From positions 19,577,001 to 19,641,000 of the forward strand of contig JAYKYS010000008.1 of NCBI GenBank assembly GCA_036924285.1: 64,000 nt of DNA. The letters run 5' to 3'. Shown one piece after another: positions 43,271 to 55,279 of this stretch. Below the pieces are notes generated by a model. The model was not told where the DNA came from. It worked only from the letters and a program-made list of their open reading frames with translations, and did no database searches. The position numbers were made by a program, and so were the translations under genes. Within the stretch, counting starts at the first letter, position 1, and every line of letters starts with the position of its first letter. The stretch comes from Asterella californica (lineage: Eukaryota > Streptophyta > Marchantiopsida > Marchantiales > Aytoniaceae).

Positions 43271-44608
43271 ATGGGGAAGTTACCAGTGTTTCATGGGAAG
43301 GACAATGAAGATGTAAAACCATTTGTACGAGACTTCAAAAGGGGTTGCATCGGAAACAACGTGAGAAGGAAGGAAGAATGGGTGTTGTTACTGCCAGAGT
43401 TTTTAGAAGATTTTGCTCTTACGTGGTATGACGACCGAGTGAAGAGCAAGACACCTTGTGCAGTTGAGGACACATGAGAGACGTTGAGTAATGCACTCAT
43501 CGAAGAATTTCTTCCAGAAGAGAGTTATGAGAAGCTCATGGTGGAGCTTACTCATTTGAAGCAACGGGACGACGAGAAAGTTCGGCAATATGCCGAAAGG
43601 GTAGATAAGTTGGAGCAACGGTTTCGGACGGTCCTACGGAAGAGTGGAGACAATGTGGAGCTAACGATGGCGGGGATTGGAGCAGTGTTGACCAAGAACT
43701 TGGTGGGAGGGTTGAGACCTTCAATTCGAACCCAAGTGAGGTACGAGAAGTCAACAACCAAAGCGGAGGCCATCAAGATTACGACAAACATGGAAGAGAG
43801 TTTGGATGAAGGAGATATCATCCAACCTCATCATGCTGCTCTGGTGTCGACTCCGACTCCTGGTGTAGCCACAATGATCGCACCTGCACCATCACAATTG
43901 GTGATTGCTTCAACGTCAGCTCCTACTCCAACGGTGGTGCCAAGACCGTTTGTCCCAACAACGATGTCTACTGCCACCTCTGATTTTCATGCCAAGCTTA
44001 AGAGCATCACCGATACTCTTGCGGATCTCAAGATAAACGTGGTGCAGTTACGAGAATGGAGGAACAAAGGTGGAGGAGGAGGTCAAAGAGGTTACGACAA
44101 CAATCCCAACCGAGGAAATCAAGGTAACTTTGGAGGCAACCAAGGTAACTTTGGAGGAATCACTTGTTGGACGTGTGGAGGTTCTCATTTCCAGCGAAAT
44201 TGTCCTAACAACGGAGCAAGAGGTGCCGAAGCTGTCAGAATGAATGCGGGTGGAGGAAATCCATCACAAGGACGAGACAAGGGGGTGGCTACTATCGATG
44301 TTGTGCGAGATCTCATCTACGAGAAAGGAGAGAGTTCAAACTCTTCTCATGCACCGGTGGAGCTTTTAGCTCAAGAAAGGAAAAGAACTCGATTTTCTGA
44401 TGAACCGGTTTTCATGGAGGAGTCAGCAAGTAGAAGTACTCGTTCGAGTAATGTTTCGAGTACACCAAGGGAGCCAAGAAGGAAGCTGGGGATGACGGAT
44501 TTCACCATTTCATCTTCCCAAGCGGGATATGATGTGGTTGAAGATGTGGGTGCTCAGAAAGCCAACATCACTATTGGACAACTGATCGCACTTAATCCCA
44601 GCTTATGA
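43271..44608 (+). pseudogene. D gag, interrupted by one TGA
   Basis: Met 43271 opens MGKLPVFHGKDNEDVKPF, a retrotransposon Gag capsid start. The same frame runs to 44606, broken only by TGA at 43475-43477 in the position of a conserved Trp (DT-stop-ETLSNALIEEF). Capsid helices with YEKLMVELTHLKQRDDEKV follow. A Gly/Asn-rich segment (NRGNQGNFGGNQGNFGG) precedes the knuckle CWTCGGSHFQRNC. Another TGA (44606-44608) separates it from protease in the same frame. Confidence 0.82.
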
Positions 44609-46534
44609 AGGGAACTCAGGGGAGGACTGAGTTCTAAGAGAAGCAAGAAGAAGAAACCCAAGAGCAAGACATCAAAGTCAGTGGGAGTTGGTGTGGTGGA
44701 TGTGCATGCTTCAGAGGTATGCACTAGGGCTTCAAAGATTGAAGTCCGGTTGAATGGTCACTACGTCTCTGACGTATTGGTGGATGGAGGATCGACTGTC
44801 AACGCCATATCGGAGAGGTTGATGAAGAAGTTGGGGATGGAACCAACTCGCCTGGCTAGCATTATCGTGGGGATGGCTAACAAGCAACGGGTAAGACCTC
44901 TTGGTGTGTTAGAGAAGGTGGTCGTGTCTGTGATGGGAGTTCAAACGTTGATGTCCTTTCAAGTGTTAAAGGACTCTAGTTATGATTTGCTCCTAGGTAG
45001 GCCTTGGTTGAGAGCTGTGCGCACCACTGATAGGTGGCACAAGGGATATTTACGGATTGGGTCTAGAGATCATAGAGTGATAGTTCCTCTCTCGGGTGTT
45101 GGAGTTGTGACTTCTGACTCTGATAGACCCACTAATGACTACTGGGAATCTGATACGGAGGATGATCAGAGTGTCTCAGAAGTAGATACCGGAGATTCTT
45201 ACGATCAAGAATCCTCGTCTGAGGACGAAGGATTTGGTCGAGATGAATCATTACATCAACTTAGTGCTATTGACTTGTTGCCTCGACCAGCAGTGGAGAA
45301 AGATCCTGACAAAGAAGAGTTGAGTGAGGCAGAGATTGTGAGAAGACTCTCTACCTTGAAGTTTGGTATCAATGTCACTCAAGAAGACAAAAGTAGATTC
45401 CTAGATATATTTCGAAAATATATCCATGTGTTTGCTTTCAGCTACAAGGATTTGAAGGAGGTGACTCTCGAGACTCATCGAATCGAATTGGAGGAGCACG
45501 CAAGACCAGTTCAACAGAAGCAAAGAAGGGTCAATCCCACAACGGCAATGATGGTCAAGGAGGAGATAGACAAGTTGAAGGAGGCGAGTTTCATCTATGA
45601 GGTGGAGAACTCAGAATGGGTTTCACCCATTGTGATTGTCAAGAAGAAGAATGGTAAGCTGCGAGTGTGCATAGACTATAAGAAGCTGAATGCAGTTACC
45701 AAGAAGGATTATTATCCTCTACCATTTATAGATGAGATTTTGGAGGAAGTTGCTGGTCATGAGTGGTACAGCTTTGGTGATGGTTATAGTGGATATAACC
45801 AGATCAAGATAGCACAGGAGTACCAACAGTTGACTACTTTCACTACTCCTTGGAGAACATTTGCATTTCGGGTGATGCCATTCGGATTGTGTAATGCTCC
45901 GGCCACGTTTCAAAGGTTCATGAACAAGGTGTTTGAACCATTCATAGGGAAGTTTGTTCGAGATTTCATTGACGATTTTTGTGTGTACGGACGAAAGGAG
46001 GACCACTTTGATCATGTGATCAAAGTTTTGCAGCGGTTGGAGCAAGCCAACGCTTCTCTAAATCCAGAGAAGTGCATCTTTGGCTGCGAAGAAGGTCTGC
46101 TGTTAGGGCACATCATTTCCAAGAATGGGATTGCGGTAGATCCTGAGAAGGTGAAGAAGATTGTGGATCTTCCATTTCCGATCAACTTGACAAAGTTGAG
46201 GCAGTTTCTTGGCATGGTTGGATATTATCGTAGGTTTGTCTTTTCCTTCTCAAACAAAGCAATAGCTTTGACTATGTACATGAAGAAGGGAGTTGATTTC
46301 GACTTAATAGTGCATGATCAGAAGGCAAAGGAAGCATTTGAGGAGCTGAAAAAGGCATTAGTGACAGCTCCTATACTTGCTAAACCTGAGTGGAGTAAAG
46401 CATTTATTCTGTATACGGATGTCTCCAATGTAGCAATCGGATGTACATTAAGTCAGCTAGATGGAGATGGGCATGATCATCCTATAGTTATGCTAGTAGG
46501 CAGATGGTTCCAGCGGAGAAGAATTACTCCGTGA
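44609..46534 (+). pseudogene. D protease, RT and part of RNase H
   Basis: The region is in frame with gag after TGA 44606. The protease motif is VLVDGGSTVNAI (D-G-G form) with LLGRPWLRAVR. RT boxes are KLRVCIDYKKLN, SFGDGYSGYNQ, MPFGLCNAPATFQRF and FIDDFCVYG. RNase H begins with ILYTDVSNVAIG. Near 46488 one T seems missing compared with the usual VYAxRQ, after which the frame ends at 46534. The layout matches Tat/Athila-like Gypsy elements and resembles C's pol, though the two are distinct families. Confidence 0.87.
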
Positions 46535-48156
46535 CTGAACGAGAAGGATTAGCGGTGATCTTTGGATTGAAGAAATTTCGACACTACTTGCTAGGAGGGA
46601 AATTTTCCATAGTCACAGATCACAAGGCTTTAAAGTATATCTTTAATAAGCCTAATGCCGAAGGTCGTATTGCTCGTTGGAAGATCCTTCTAACAGAATA
46701 TGATTATGTGATCGAAGATAGACCAGAGAAGAAGCATGCGAATGCTGATCTTTTGTCAAGGGCTTATGATGATGAGGGAGAAGAACCGTTTGATGATTCA
46801 TTTCCAGACGAGCATCTGATGACCATCACAAGCATCGAGGAGATACCGGACGAGTACAAGGAAATCTGGAGTTTCCTTGCAGATGGCTCTTTTCCAGAAG
46901 GTATGCATACCCGAGAACGTAACGCGTTGATCAAGAGATGCAAACCTTACACCATGGTGGAGAGAATTCTGTTTCATCAAGGAGCAGATGGCTTACTAAG
47001 GAGAGCAGTTGGTCAGAAAGAGGCATTCAAGCTAATGCACGAGTTTCACGACGGAACTGTTTGCGGAGGTCACTTTGCTGGTAAGATAACAGCCTTCAAG
47101 ATTTTGGATGCGGGTTATCACTGGAGAGGGATTTTCAAAGAGTGTTTAGACTATTACAAAACTTGTGACGTATGTCAAGCATTTGCTCTAAAGTCTACTA
47201 GAACACCTCCGTTAAGATCAATTCCAGTATTAGGGCCGTTTGAGAAATGGGGTATTGACTTTGTAGGTCCTCTTAATAAGACACCTCGAGGCAATAGATA
47301 CATTGTAGTCGCCACTGACTATTGTACCAAGTGGGTAGAGGCTAGACCTTTGAGAGAGACCAATGAAATAGAAGTCGGTAGATTCCTAGGGGAGAGGATC
47401 ATCACAAGATTTGGATGTCCGTTAGAGTTGGTCTTAGATAGAGGAGGAGAGTTTGTAGGGAGCATGACTACTGCTATGCTACAACACTTTTCTATCAAGC
47501 CACGAGTAACGACCTCATACAAACCAAATGCTAATGGTCTTGCGAAGAAGATCAATCTTACACTTTGTATGATGCTCGCCAAAGACGCTGGTGTTGAAAC
47601 TGCGAAACATATTTGGGATAAGAGGCTACATGCCATCTTATGGGAGTACCGAACGACAACAAAGACTTCTACTGGATACTCCCCATTTCGACTGGTTTAT
47701 GGAGTGGAGTCCAAGTTGCCGATCCAATTCGAATTGGATACTTTTCAAACTATTCAACGAAAGTTGAAGAGGTCGAGAGGAGAAGACGTGGTCAGATCAA
47801 GAAGGGAGCAACTCATGGAGTTGGAAGAGACCCGAGCGGTAGCAATGATCCGGATGGAACGAGCTCAGGCGTATCAAAAGAAGAGTTACGACAAACGGTT
47901 GGACAAGAGGGAGGTAAAATCTTTTCAAGTCGGAGATTGGGTTATGTTGTATGATGCTATCATATTCAAGAGGGCTAGGAAGAAGTTTCTTCCAAGATAT
48001 TTTGGTCCTTTTGTTGTAGATAAGGTGTGGAACAACTTCACATATGACCTTCAGGAGCTGGGAGGAAGGAGATTTGATCGAGTAAATCATGACAAGTTGA
48101 AGTTGTTTCATCGACGAAAGTTCTCTCTTCACTCCGAGGACGGAGCGAAAATTTAG
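46490..48156 (+). pseudogene. D RNase H end and integrase
   Basis: The frame continues with MVPAEKNYSVTEREGLAV and FSIVTDHKAL (RNase H), then HANADLLSRAY. Integrase follows with the HHCC region (HEFHDGTVCGGH .. CDVCQ), WGIDFVGPL and VLDRGGEF, both holding core Asp residues. Where C has NGLTEKSNG with the catalytic Glu, D has NGLAKKINL, so the Glu is Lys. The C-terminus has RYFGPFVVDKVW (GPY/F module) and ends KI, TAG. The Glu loss should abolish integration. Confidence 0.87.
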
Positions 48157-48157
48157 T

Positions 48158-48169
48158 CCGGGGGTAAAA
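48158..48169 (+). other. Polypurine tract of D
   Basis: CCGGGGGTAAAA lies directly before the 3' LTR start. Confidence 0.65.
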
Positions 48170-49083
48170 TGTAACGACCTATGTTACACATAGGAAGTTT
48201 GTCTATTAGTAAGGTGTTTAGTTATAACTAAGTGTTGAGAATGTTTATTGGCTGCCAAAGTACTTTAAGGATGTATCAAGTTAGTCATGACTAGCTAAAA
48301 GTTAGTTATGGTTAAACTTAGCTGTACTTTTGGCAGAATTCAGATATTTGCTAAAGAGTGAGCACTACTATCTTGTCATCTTGTCTAAAAGGTAGAAAGG
48401 AGGTGGAAAGTATCCCTTATCTCCTTTTTGACTTGATATTAGTGGTTGGATTAAAGTTGTGGACTTTGTGGGCATTAAAAACAAGAAGAGATTCCACATG
48501 TTTCCTTTTTAGTGGGTCCTAGTGTAGAGGGGGGGTGGAAATTCGAGATTCCTTGAGAATATTCCAGAATCCTTCTAGAAGTTGTTGACTTTGAAGGAAT
48601 AAGCCCATGTGAAAAGGTAAAAAGCCCATGTGATCAATGCTTTTACCTTAAGTAATATCTTAGTAAAACCCGGTAAAAGTAGTTACGACTGAGTTACCGG
48701 GGGTACCAAAGTAAAAACCTAGAATGTATAAATAGCGGAGTAGAGAAGAGCTCCTCATCCTTGTTTTCACATTGTCGTAATGACAACTTGAGTAATATAG
48801 AGAGTGTGGGATATTTTTAGCATGTGAGAACTTGAGAGACGTCGTTAGAATGGAGGATTTTAGTTAAGGTGTTTAAGGAGATTTTTAGTTGATAAGTTTG
48901 TGGGTGTATGAATGAGTGAACTCAGCATTTTCCCTTCAAGTTCATGGTGTGCTTCCATCAAAGCCATCAGAGGTGACCCTTGAGTGAGAGACATGCCCGA
49001 CATGTTGCAGATTCGTGGATAACGATCGTGGAGGTTGAGAGATCGGGAGGGTAGTTGATCGATAGGACCGCGGAGGGTTTACA
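48170..49083 (+). repeat. 3' LTR of D, 914 bp
   Basis: It is nearly identical to 40332-41244, ends GGGTTTACA, and is followed by the second GTCC. Confidence 0.92.
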
Positions 49084-50734
49084 GTCCTGTCTCTCCACAA
49101 TTATTGCACGCTCCAGGAAGAGGGTTGAGAGGTTGTTGTGATGAAGAAGGCTGCCAGGGTGTCCTGGTCTGTACATTGCTAGCTCTATCCCTCGGTACAT
49201 AACGATTATATTGGGCGGGAGGCGTAGGAGTGAAGGGTTGGATCGTCTCGATCCTATAGCAGGTTTCCCCACTGGGATCGTGTAGATATCCCTCATCACC
49301 TTCTTCACATCATGTCCAGTTGACAGCTTGGTCCTGCGTACACTGATCTCTGGTGTGTCCAGAAGAGTTACAGAGGTTGCACCAAAGGTTTGGCCGGGAA
49401 GCCGTAGGCTGCTTCCGCTTGTCCTTCTGGTTCAGAAGATGAACTTTCATGTCGGGAAACTGCTTCAGAACTTCATCGATGCGGGGATCAGGTGCAGACT
49501 GAATGATCTGAGTTTGAGGCATCTTCTGCACAACTTCCTCCCTTGCTCGCGTCTTCTCCTTCTTCTTCCTCCGCGTCTTATTCTCTTGTTCAGATTCGGA
49601 TTCTGAACTTTCGACAGTAGACTCTTTAGAAGTAGAGGCTGCTTCCGAATCACTGTTATCAGTTTCAGTGGACTTGGACTTCTTCTTGGACTTCCGGGAA
49701 GACTTCTTCGACTTCTTGGACTTCTTCGAGGTCTTCCCTTTGTCTTTCGTCATATTCCGAGTGATGCTCGAGGTTTCATACTGCTCGGCATGCTTCTGTA
49801 CCTCCGCTAAATCATCACCTCCTCCTCTTCTGCAGTACAATTCCATATCCTGAGACAATCCTCCCAAGTACCAGTCCACAGCTTGCTGAGCACAGTAGCC
49901 GGGTCTTCCTTGGTTCTGAGGGATGTGATCCAAGAGATCTTCAAACCTCTCGGTGTAATCCCGCAGTGTCTCTTTCTTCTTCCGTTCGAGCCTCTGAAGC
50001 TCTATGAGGGTCATACGATCGTAGCCCACTCCTCTGAACCTCTTCAGAAAAGCTGCCTTCAGAGTAGCCCAAGCGGCCATTACTACAACATCATCCAACG
50101 TTTTACTCATCCACTTCCTTCCTTTCCCTTTGATCAAACTGGGAAATACACGGAGTCTGTCAACATCAGCGTCTTCCTTGTTGGATCTAGAGATGGTCTC
50201 GAACATCGTGATGAAGTCGTCCGCATCATCATCATCGTCGTACGGATGGTACTTCTGCCGAGTGTGGGAAGCCATGTTGACTGCCGGCTGGTGCGACTGC
50301 CAACTTCTTTCTTCCTCAGGTCCAGGTGGTGGAGATGGTCTTCTCGAAGGTCCAGACCTGTCTGAATCAGGAAGATCGTCTTCTGAGTCAGAGCTACTAT
50401 CACTGCTACCTCCCGAGACGTCTGGAACAATCTCCTCCAGTCTTCCCTCACCTTGAGAAGCTTCTCCCGCACTTGGGAAGACGTCTTCCGAGTAACCAGT
50501 ACCGAAATCTACTTTATACACGTGATCACCCGATTGGCTTCTGTCTTCGCCAAAGATTATGCCCGAGATGGAAGGTTCTTCCAACTCTACCGATCGGATC
50601 TTCCTGAGCTCTTCTTCTTTCCGTTGGTGTCTCAGGGATATCCGCTGCTCTCTAGAAGCGGTTCGCTGGGGTGAGTTTACCCACTCAGGATCTTTACCCG
50701 TGCGTCTTCTGCTTCTTCCTCCGGTCGGAGGCAT
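49084..50734 (-). pseudogene. C gag, N-terminal and capsid part
   Basis: Starting at 50734, MPPTGGRSRRRTGKD is followed by an acidic Ser-rich stretch. The retrotransposon Gag capsid domain comes next (about residues 175-310: ITMFETISRSNKEDADVDRL, WATLKAAFLKRFRG, LRDYTERFEDLL). A Lys/Ser-rich linker (KKSKKSKKSSRKSKKKSK) and the knuckle CNLCNSSGHTRDQC follow. TGA at 49310-49312 interrupts, then the same frame runs on through a Pro/Gln-rich segment to CNNCGE, where D is inserted. Gag packages the RNA. Confidence 0.85.
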
Positions 50735-51078
50735 CCACCAGAGTATCGAGAACAGATGTCTCTATCCTTCTACCACTAGATCCGGTAGACCAAATGACCG
50801 AACAACCGATCACAGGTTCAGAACGTCTTCTTCTCCTGCTTCTGGTTGCACTCACTGCAATCTTCCAAGATCGAGTCTTCCAAGAAGCTTTTGGAAGCAG
50901 GGAAGCGGTTTCTTCCAACTCTCCCTGAGGTATCTTATCAGCTTCTGGTTGCGGTTCCCGTCTTCTAGCAAGATAGAGTCCCACAACACATTCAACTACA
51001 ATCGAAGTTAGTTCGAAACGAACCTAACTAATGACACACAGATCCATGAAGCTTAGAACAGAAGTTACTAAGATGAAA

Positions 51079-51096
51079 TCCTCGGCAGCGGCGCCA
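51079..51096 (-). promoter_or_regulatory. Primer binding site of C
   Basis: On the minus strand TGGCGCCGCTGCCGAGGA differs at two bases from the tRNA-Asp-type site TGGCGCCGTTGCCGGGGA. It is 19 bases from the LTR end at 51116 and fixes the orientation and the LTR boundary of C. Confidence 0.82.
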
Positions 51097-52624
51097 AAAA
51101 TGGTTCCTCACTATATGTAGTGACGAAGGATTTCTCCTTTTGCCCATTTAGTATACAAGATATCGTTCCCACAGAGGATTTGCACAAGTAACACTGCTCT
51201 AAGTTCTAAGATCTGTTCAAACACACAAACACACGGGTTTTGCCTAGAAATCCCATCTTCTCACAAAACCACACAAAACAACACGTCTTCCAGACACGCC
51301 AAATGGTGCTCTGGACCCAAACAAACAACTACCAATTACAATATCATACAACTATTCACAGGGAAGCTCGGGAAGACGATCTTCCTGCTTCCAGGTTGCT
51401 GCTTCCGATCTTCTCGATACCGTCTTCCCGAAACGATTCTCGTCTTCTGGGGGTTTAGCTCGTCTTCTCACACCTCCAGAAGGCTGTCCGGCTTCGCAGA
51501 AGTCGACTAGTAACAGTCGTTACACCTTATTCTCACACTCACATTCCAACGGGTTAGATCAATTACAGGGTGTATGCCCCCTGTAGCCTTCCCAGGCTTC
51601 TGCCTACGGAAGTTGTCTTCCTGCAGCACTACAACGACATTCACCTTCACGGAAGCTCAATAGAAGTATCGGAAGCTCACTAGAAGAAGGTAAGAAGATG
51701 GGGAAGATGGGAGAAGATGGGAAGAAGAAGAAATCCAAACAAGAGAAAACAGGATGAAAAAGGGCAATTAAGATTCCGACTGGCTTCTAGTCCGGATCCT
51801 GACTAACAAGCCATCCCTGCTTGTAATAGTTTGGGGAGGAAGACAACAAACGTGAGTACTGTAGCACCGTCTTCTACTCGAGGATGTCGACTTCTGTTGC
51901 GGGAAGAAGGCTTCTTTCTTCTTTACTTCGCTGCTTTGACTGCTCTGTCTTCTGGGATCACTTACCCAGAAGACCGTTCGTACGTAGATCCCAAGTGCTC
52001 TACTGAACGAGTCAAGCTACACTCCACAACTGTTGACATTCACCGCCACTCAAGAAGAACACTTCCCATGCACAATTGGGAGCGAATTCAATACATTCCA
52101 CCACCCAGAAGACATGGACAAAGCTGCTGCACTCAAATCCACAATCTATTCCCCGAGAAGAAGTCACAATGGCATTGGGAAGCTCACTCCCTCTACTTCC
52201 TGCGTCTACTCCTCGACACACTAGTCTAATCAGCAGGTCTGCACGAGGATGCCGTTCCCTGTTCCTAGACTGTCCCTGCTCTAATGTGTCTCTCCTGCCT
52301 GCCTGTAGAATCGGTGTGTATGTTCAGTTACTGCCGAATTCTACAGACCTGGCAGAGCTCTCAGAGAGCTTTTCTCCTACCATGCTATCCTACTTAACCA
52401 TCTGCCTTGGGAGGCGACCACCAGGGAGAGAGAGAGAGGCGCTGACAAGAGGTTGTCACCTCACATGCATGCGGTCCCTCTTCCCAATTAGCCCTCCACT
52501 GTATTACTCCTACGCTACCTATGCTGCCACATGGGGTCCTAACTATTTTTACATGGAAAACTGCCACCCTTAAGATAGCATGTCCAATCCTACTAAATCT
52601 GGAAGTGTCGATTAAGTTTGCTAA

Positions 52625-53829
52625 CTACTCTGATTGCTCGGTGGCAATCTCCACATGATCTGCTCCTACCGGAGCTACTACCTCGACTTCTGATGGGCTG
52701 GGAAGCCCTGCACTTACCTCGGGTACCACTGAGGTAGCTTCCCTCTCCTCGCTCTTCGCTGGCCCTGCTATTTCTGCGGCTGCGTCTTCCTCAGCTTCGA
52801 CTTCGGAAGATGGAATGGTCTTCTGGGAAGACGAGTCGAATGGTGCGTCTTCGGTCTTCTGAGGCACAGATGCAGTACTAGGGACCATGGCGATCTCATA
52901 AGGGTCCGGGGAAGTCGCTTCCTCCACGCGGAATACCTGGGAAGACGGCTCGTCTTCCTGTCTTCCAGAAGACATCATGTCTTCCGGGGCGTCTTCTGGA
53001 GTCTTCTCGTCTTCCAACGCTGTCACCACCAAGTGTACAGCGAGATCGAACTCCTCCTTCTCCATTCCGGATCCAGTCGAGGGTGCTGGGGCTTGGGAAG
53101 ATGCGGTTGCAGGTGTCGGAAGTGAGGGAAGACCATAAAGTGTCTTCACTCCTTCTATCTGTCTATCCAGGTACCTGAACATGCTATCTCTGCATTCCAC
53201 CAACCTCGTCTTGGACTCGCTGTCCCATTCCCTAGCTACGGTAAGTAACTTCTTACCCGCGGTGAAGTTGAACTTCTTCCGAAGCGCTTCTACCGACTGA
53301 GCTAGCATCTTCTGCGCACGGGCCTCCGCTGCTTCCCTCTGCGTCTTCTCTGTTGCAGCTCGCGCTTCTGCGGCTTCTCGCTGCATCTTCCAAGTGGTCT
53401 GCTCTTCTGCGAGGGCAGTGATCTTCTCCCGTACTCGGAGAACTTCCTGATCACGCTGCTGTACTCGCGTCTGCAACTCCTGGTTGCTCTTCCGAAGTTG
53501 CATCGACTCCTTGGCAGAAGCGGCTGCTTCCGCCTTGTACCTGGCTGCAAGCTTCTCCGTGGTGCGGAGACTAGCTTCCAGAGACTCCGTCTTCTGCTGG
53601 CTGTCTTCCTGTCGCAGCAAGGTGCGCAGGCCGAATCCAGGTTGTAAAGGCTTCTCCTGTGCCCTCGCTTTTCTTTCCAACAACTCCATAGCGGGCTGGA
53701 TCTCCTTCTGGAAGTAGGCACTGAACTCCTCCAGTCGTCTTCCTGCAGAAGACAAGTTCATCCCCACCACTCGCTCGATGGTGTCGAATTCGTCTTCCAG
53801 AGGCAAGGGAGCCTCTTCCACCACTACGG
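52625..53829 (-). pseudogene. LTR-encoded ORF, 5' LTR copy: coiled coil and tail
   Basis: The 399 codons are open from the A insertion point (VEEAPLPLEDEFDT) through the coiled coil to ATEQSE. They are almost identical to 31311-32515. The N-terminal part lies on the other side of A. Confidence 0.72.
53826..53829. repeat. Target site duplication ACGG of A (right copy 62539-62542)
   Basis: ACGG flanks both LTRs. The uninterrupted version, CCACTACGGCCTTCATC, can be read in C's other LTR near 32507-32523 with a single ACGG. Confidence 0.95.
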
Positions 53830-55202
53830 TGTCGCGCTACTTGACGGCTACATGCTTGACTTCTACTCCGACGCTTAGGTTTGGTAGTTCTAGAAGTTAG
53901 CTCATATTACTTCTAGTCCTTTATATATATGTTTGACACCTTTGCATATGGTGTTAACACTATTTTGAGTCCTAGTAGGCTGATAGTATGTTAGTTATCT
54001 TGTTCAAGCATTTGTGCGCTTGTGCAAGTGACTTCTTACTTGTCTATGAGGTTCAATGTACATAACTTAGGGTTTCCATGCTGATAGGGGTTTGAGCTCA
54101 TGGGTTGTACTTACTTGTCGCCCATGTACGCTTTCTAGCTAATTTAAGTTATTTTTCGGGGCTACGTGTCGTTTTAGGTAGTTTAAGTTTTACGCGGGTA
54201 CTCTAGGGGGCTTGACGTGATAGCCTATGAGTGTAGATAAGTTACCAGGTAGTTTAAGGCACAAAAGGACAGTCAAGTGGAGCTATGAACTCCCATTGGT
54301 CCATTTTTGTCTTTTGTAAAACTCTAAGTTTAGAAACAGAGCTCTAGAGGAGAGTTCGAGCAATTGATGAGGTATCTTCGAAATCTGAGAACACAGGAAG
54401 AGAGAGCTCGTCGTGCCAAGCACTGTCAGTGAAATTTTTGCTCGATTTGGATCAATAAACAAGGAGTTATGCCCAATTGAAGTTCGGATTGTGCCAAAAC
54501 TGCGTCACTTTTGTTGATTTTGGGGTTTTCGGTGCCAATTGCAGCAGAATTGAGGAAATCACTTCAAAACTTCGTGGTTGCGTTCACTGTCAGGAGGGCT
54601 ACGACTGTCCAAAAAGTTTCGAATCGTTTGAGTAATTGAGTAATTCAGGGCGGCCGCTGAAGCAGAGGGGATCTGAAAAGCTCTTAATCTAGAGCAGCGA
54701 CTTTAGAGAAGGAGATCTGGAGTTCTACAAACAATCAGGAGTCCCAACTTCACAGGGATGTTCAGCATCCTGTAGACTTCAAATAATGTGAGAAGATTTG
54801 AAATTCATCGAGCTAATTCTCTGTTCTATGTCTGAATAGCTGTTTAGGTACCAGAAATTGCCATAATTCTCTTATTCAGAACTTTTCTGTCAACATCTCG
54901 GTGCTAGAATTTAGTCTCAGCCTGAAACTTCGTGAGTGTGTTCAGTAGGACCTTATTTACATGTAGGGGAAGTTTAGAAGTCTAAACCTTCATAGTTTTC
55001 CTCTCCTTGTGTGTCAAAGTTCACCGCCTAAGCCTATTACTACCAGTGAGACCTAAATTTCGCTTTTTGAGCATATCAGAGGATCCTACACTCCTGTGTG
55101 AGTGTTTATAGCTCCTGTTGTGACCTGAAAGCCAACCTCTTGAGTAAACAACCACAGCCAGAAGCCCGACGCTTTCCTAGGTAGACGGATCACACTCCGA
55201 CA
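53830..55202 (+). repeat. 5' LTR of A, 1373 bp
   Basis: It runs from TGTCGCGCTACTTGACGG to GATCACACTCCGACA. The ends form the short inverted repeat TGTCG/CGACA. TTATATATAT near 53921 is a possible TATA element, but its position close to the LTR start makes this uncertain. Confidence 0.95.
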
Positions 55203-55214
55203 TACTCTCTTTTT

Positions 55215-55230
55215 TGGTGAACTCGACGTG
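55215..55230 (+). promoter_or_regulatory. Possible primer binding site of A
   Basis: TGGTGAACTCGACGTG starts 12 bases after the LTR, the right distance and with the TGG start common to tRNA-complementary sites. I cannot assign a tRNA. Confidence 0.35.
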
Positions 55231-55279
55231 AAACACCTAGGGTGGGAGTTTTCTTGAGAGTGTTACAGGATCAGATATC

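Larger units (their letters stand above)
40332..49083 (+). mobile_element. Element D: Gypsy retrotransposon nested in C's gag
   Basis: It has LTRs of 913 and 914 bp (TGTAACGACC to GTTTACA), a 4-bp duplication, tRNA-Asp-like primer site, leader with tandem repeats, two small ORFs, gag, protease, RT, RNase H, integrase and purine tract. Total length is 8752 bp. The LTRs differ by about ten substitutions and one single-base indel by eye (near 1 percent), so it is younger than the sequence around it but older than A. Stops in gag, a frameshift in RNase H and a changed integrase residue suggest it is now inactive. Confidence 0.92.
51116..53829 (-). repeat. 5' LTR of C, 3' portion
   Basis: It corresponds to 29802-32516 of the other LTR and is cut by element A after TACGG. 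The remaining part continues at 62543-64000 and beyond. Confidence 0.88.

Noticed and set aside
55215..55230. Assignment of the A primer site to a particular tRNA
   Set aside because: The sequence starts with TGG at the right distance but does not match a tRNA 3' end I know. It is kept only as a tentative site.
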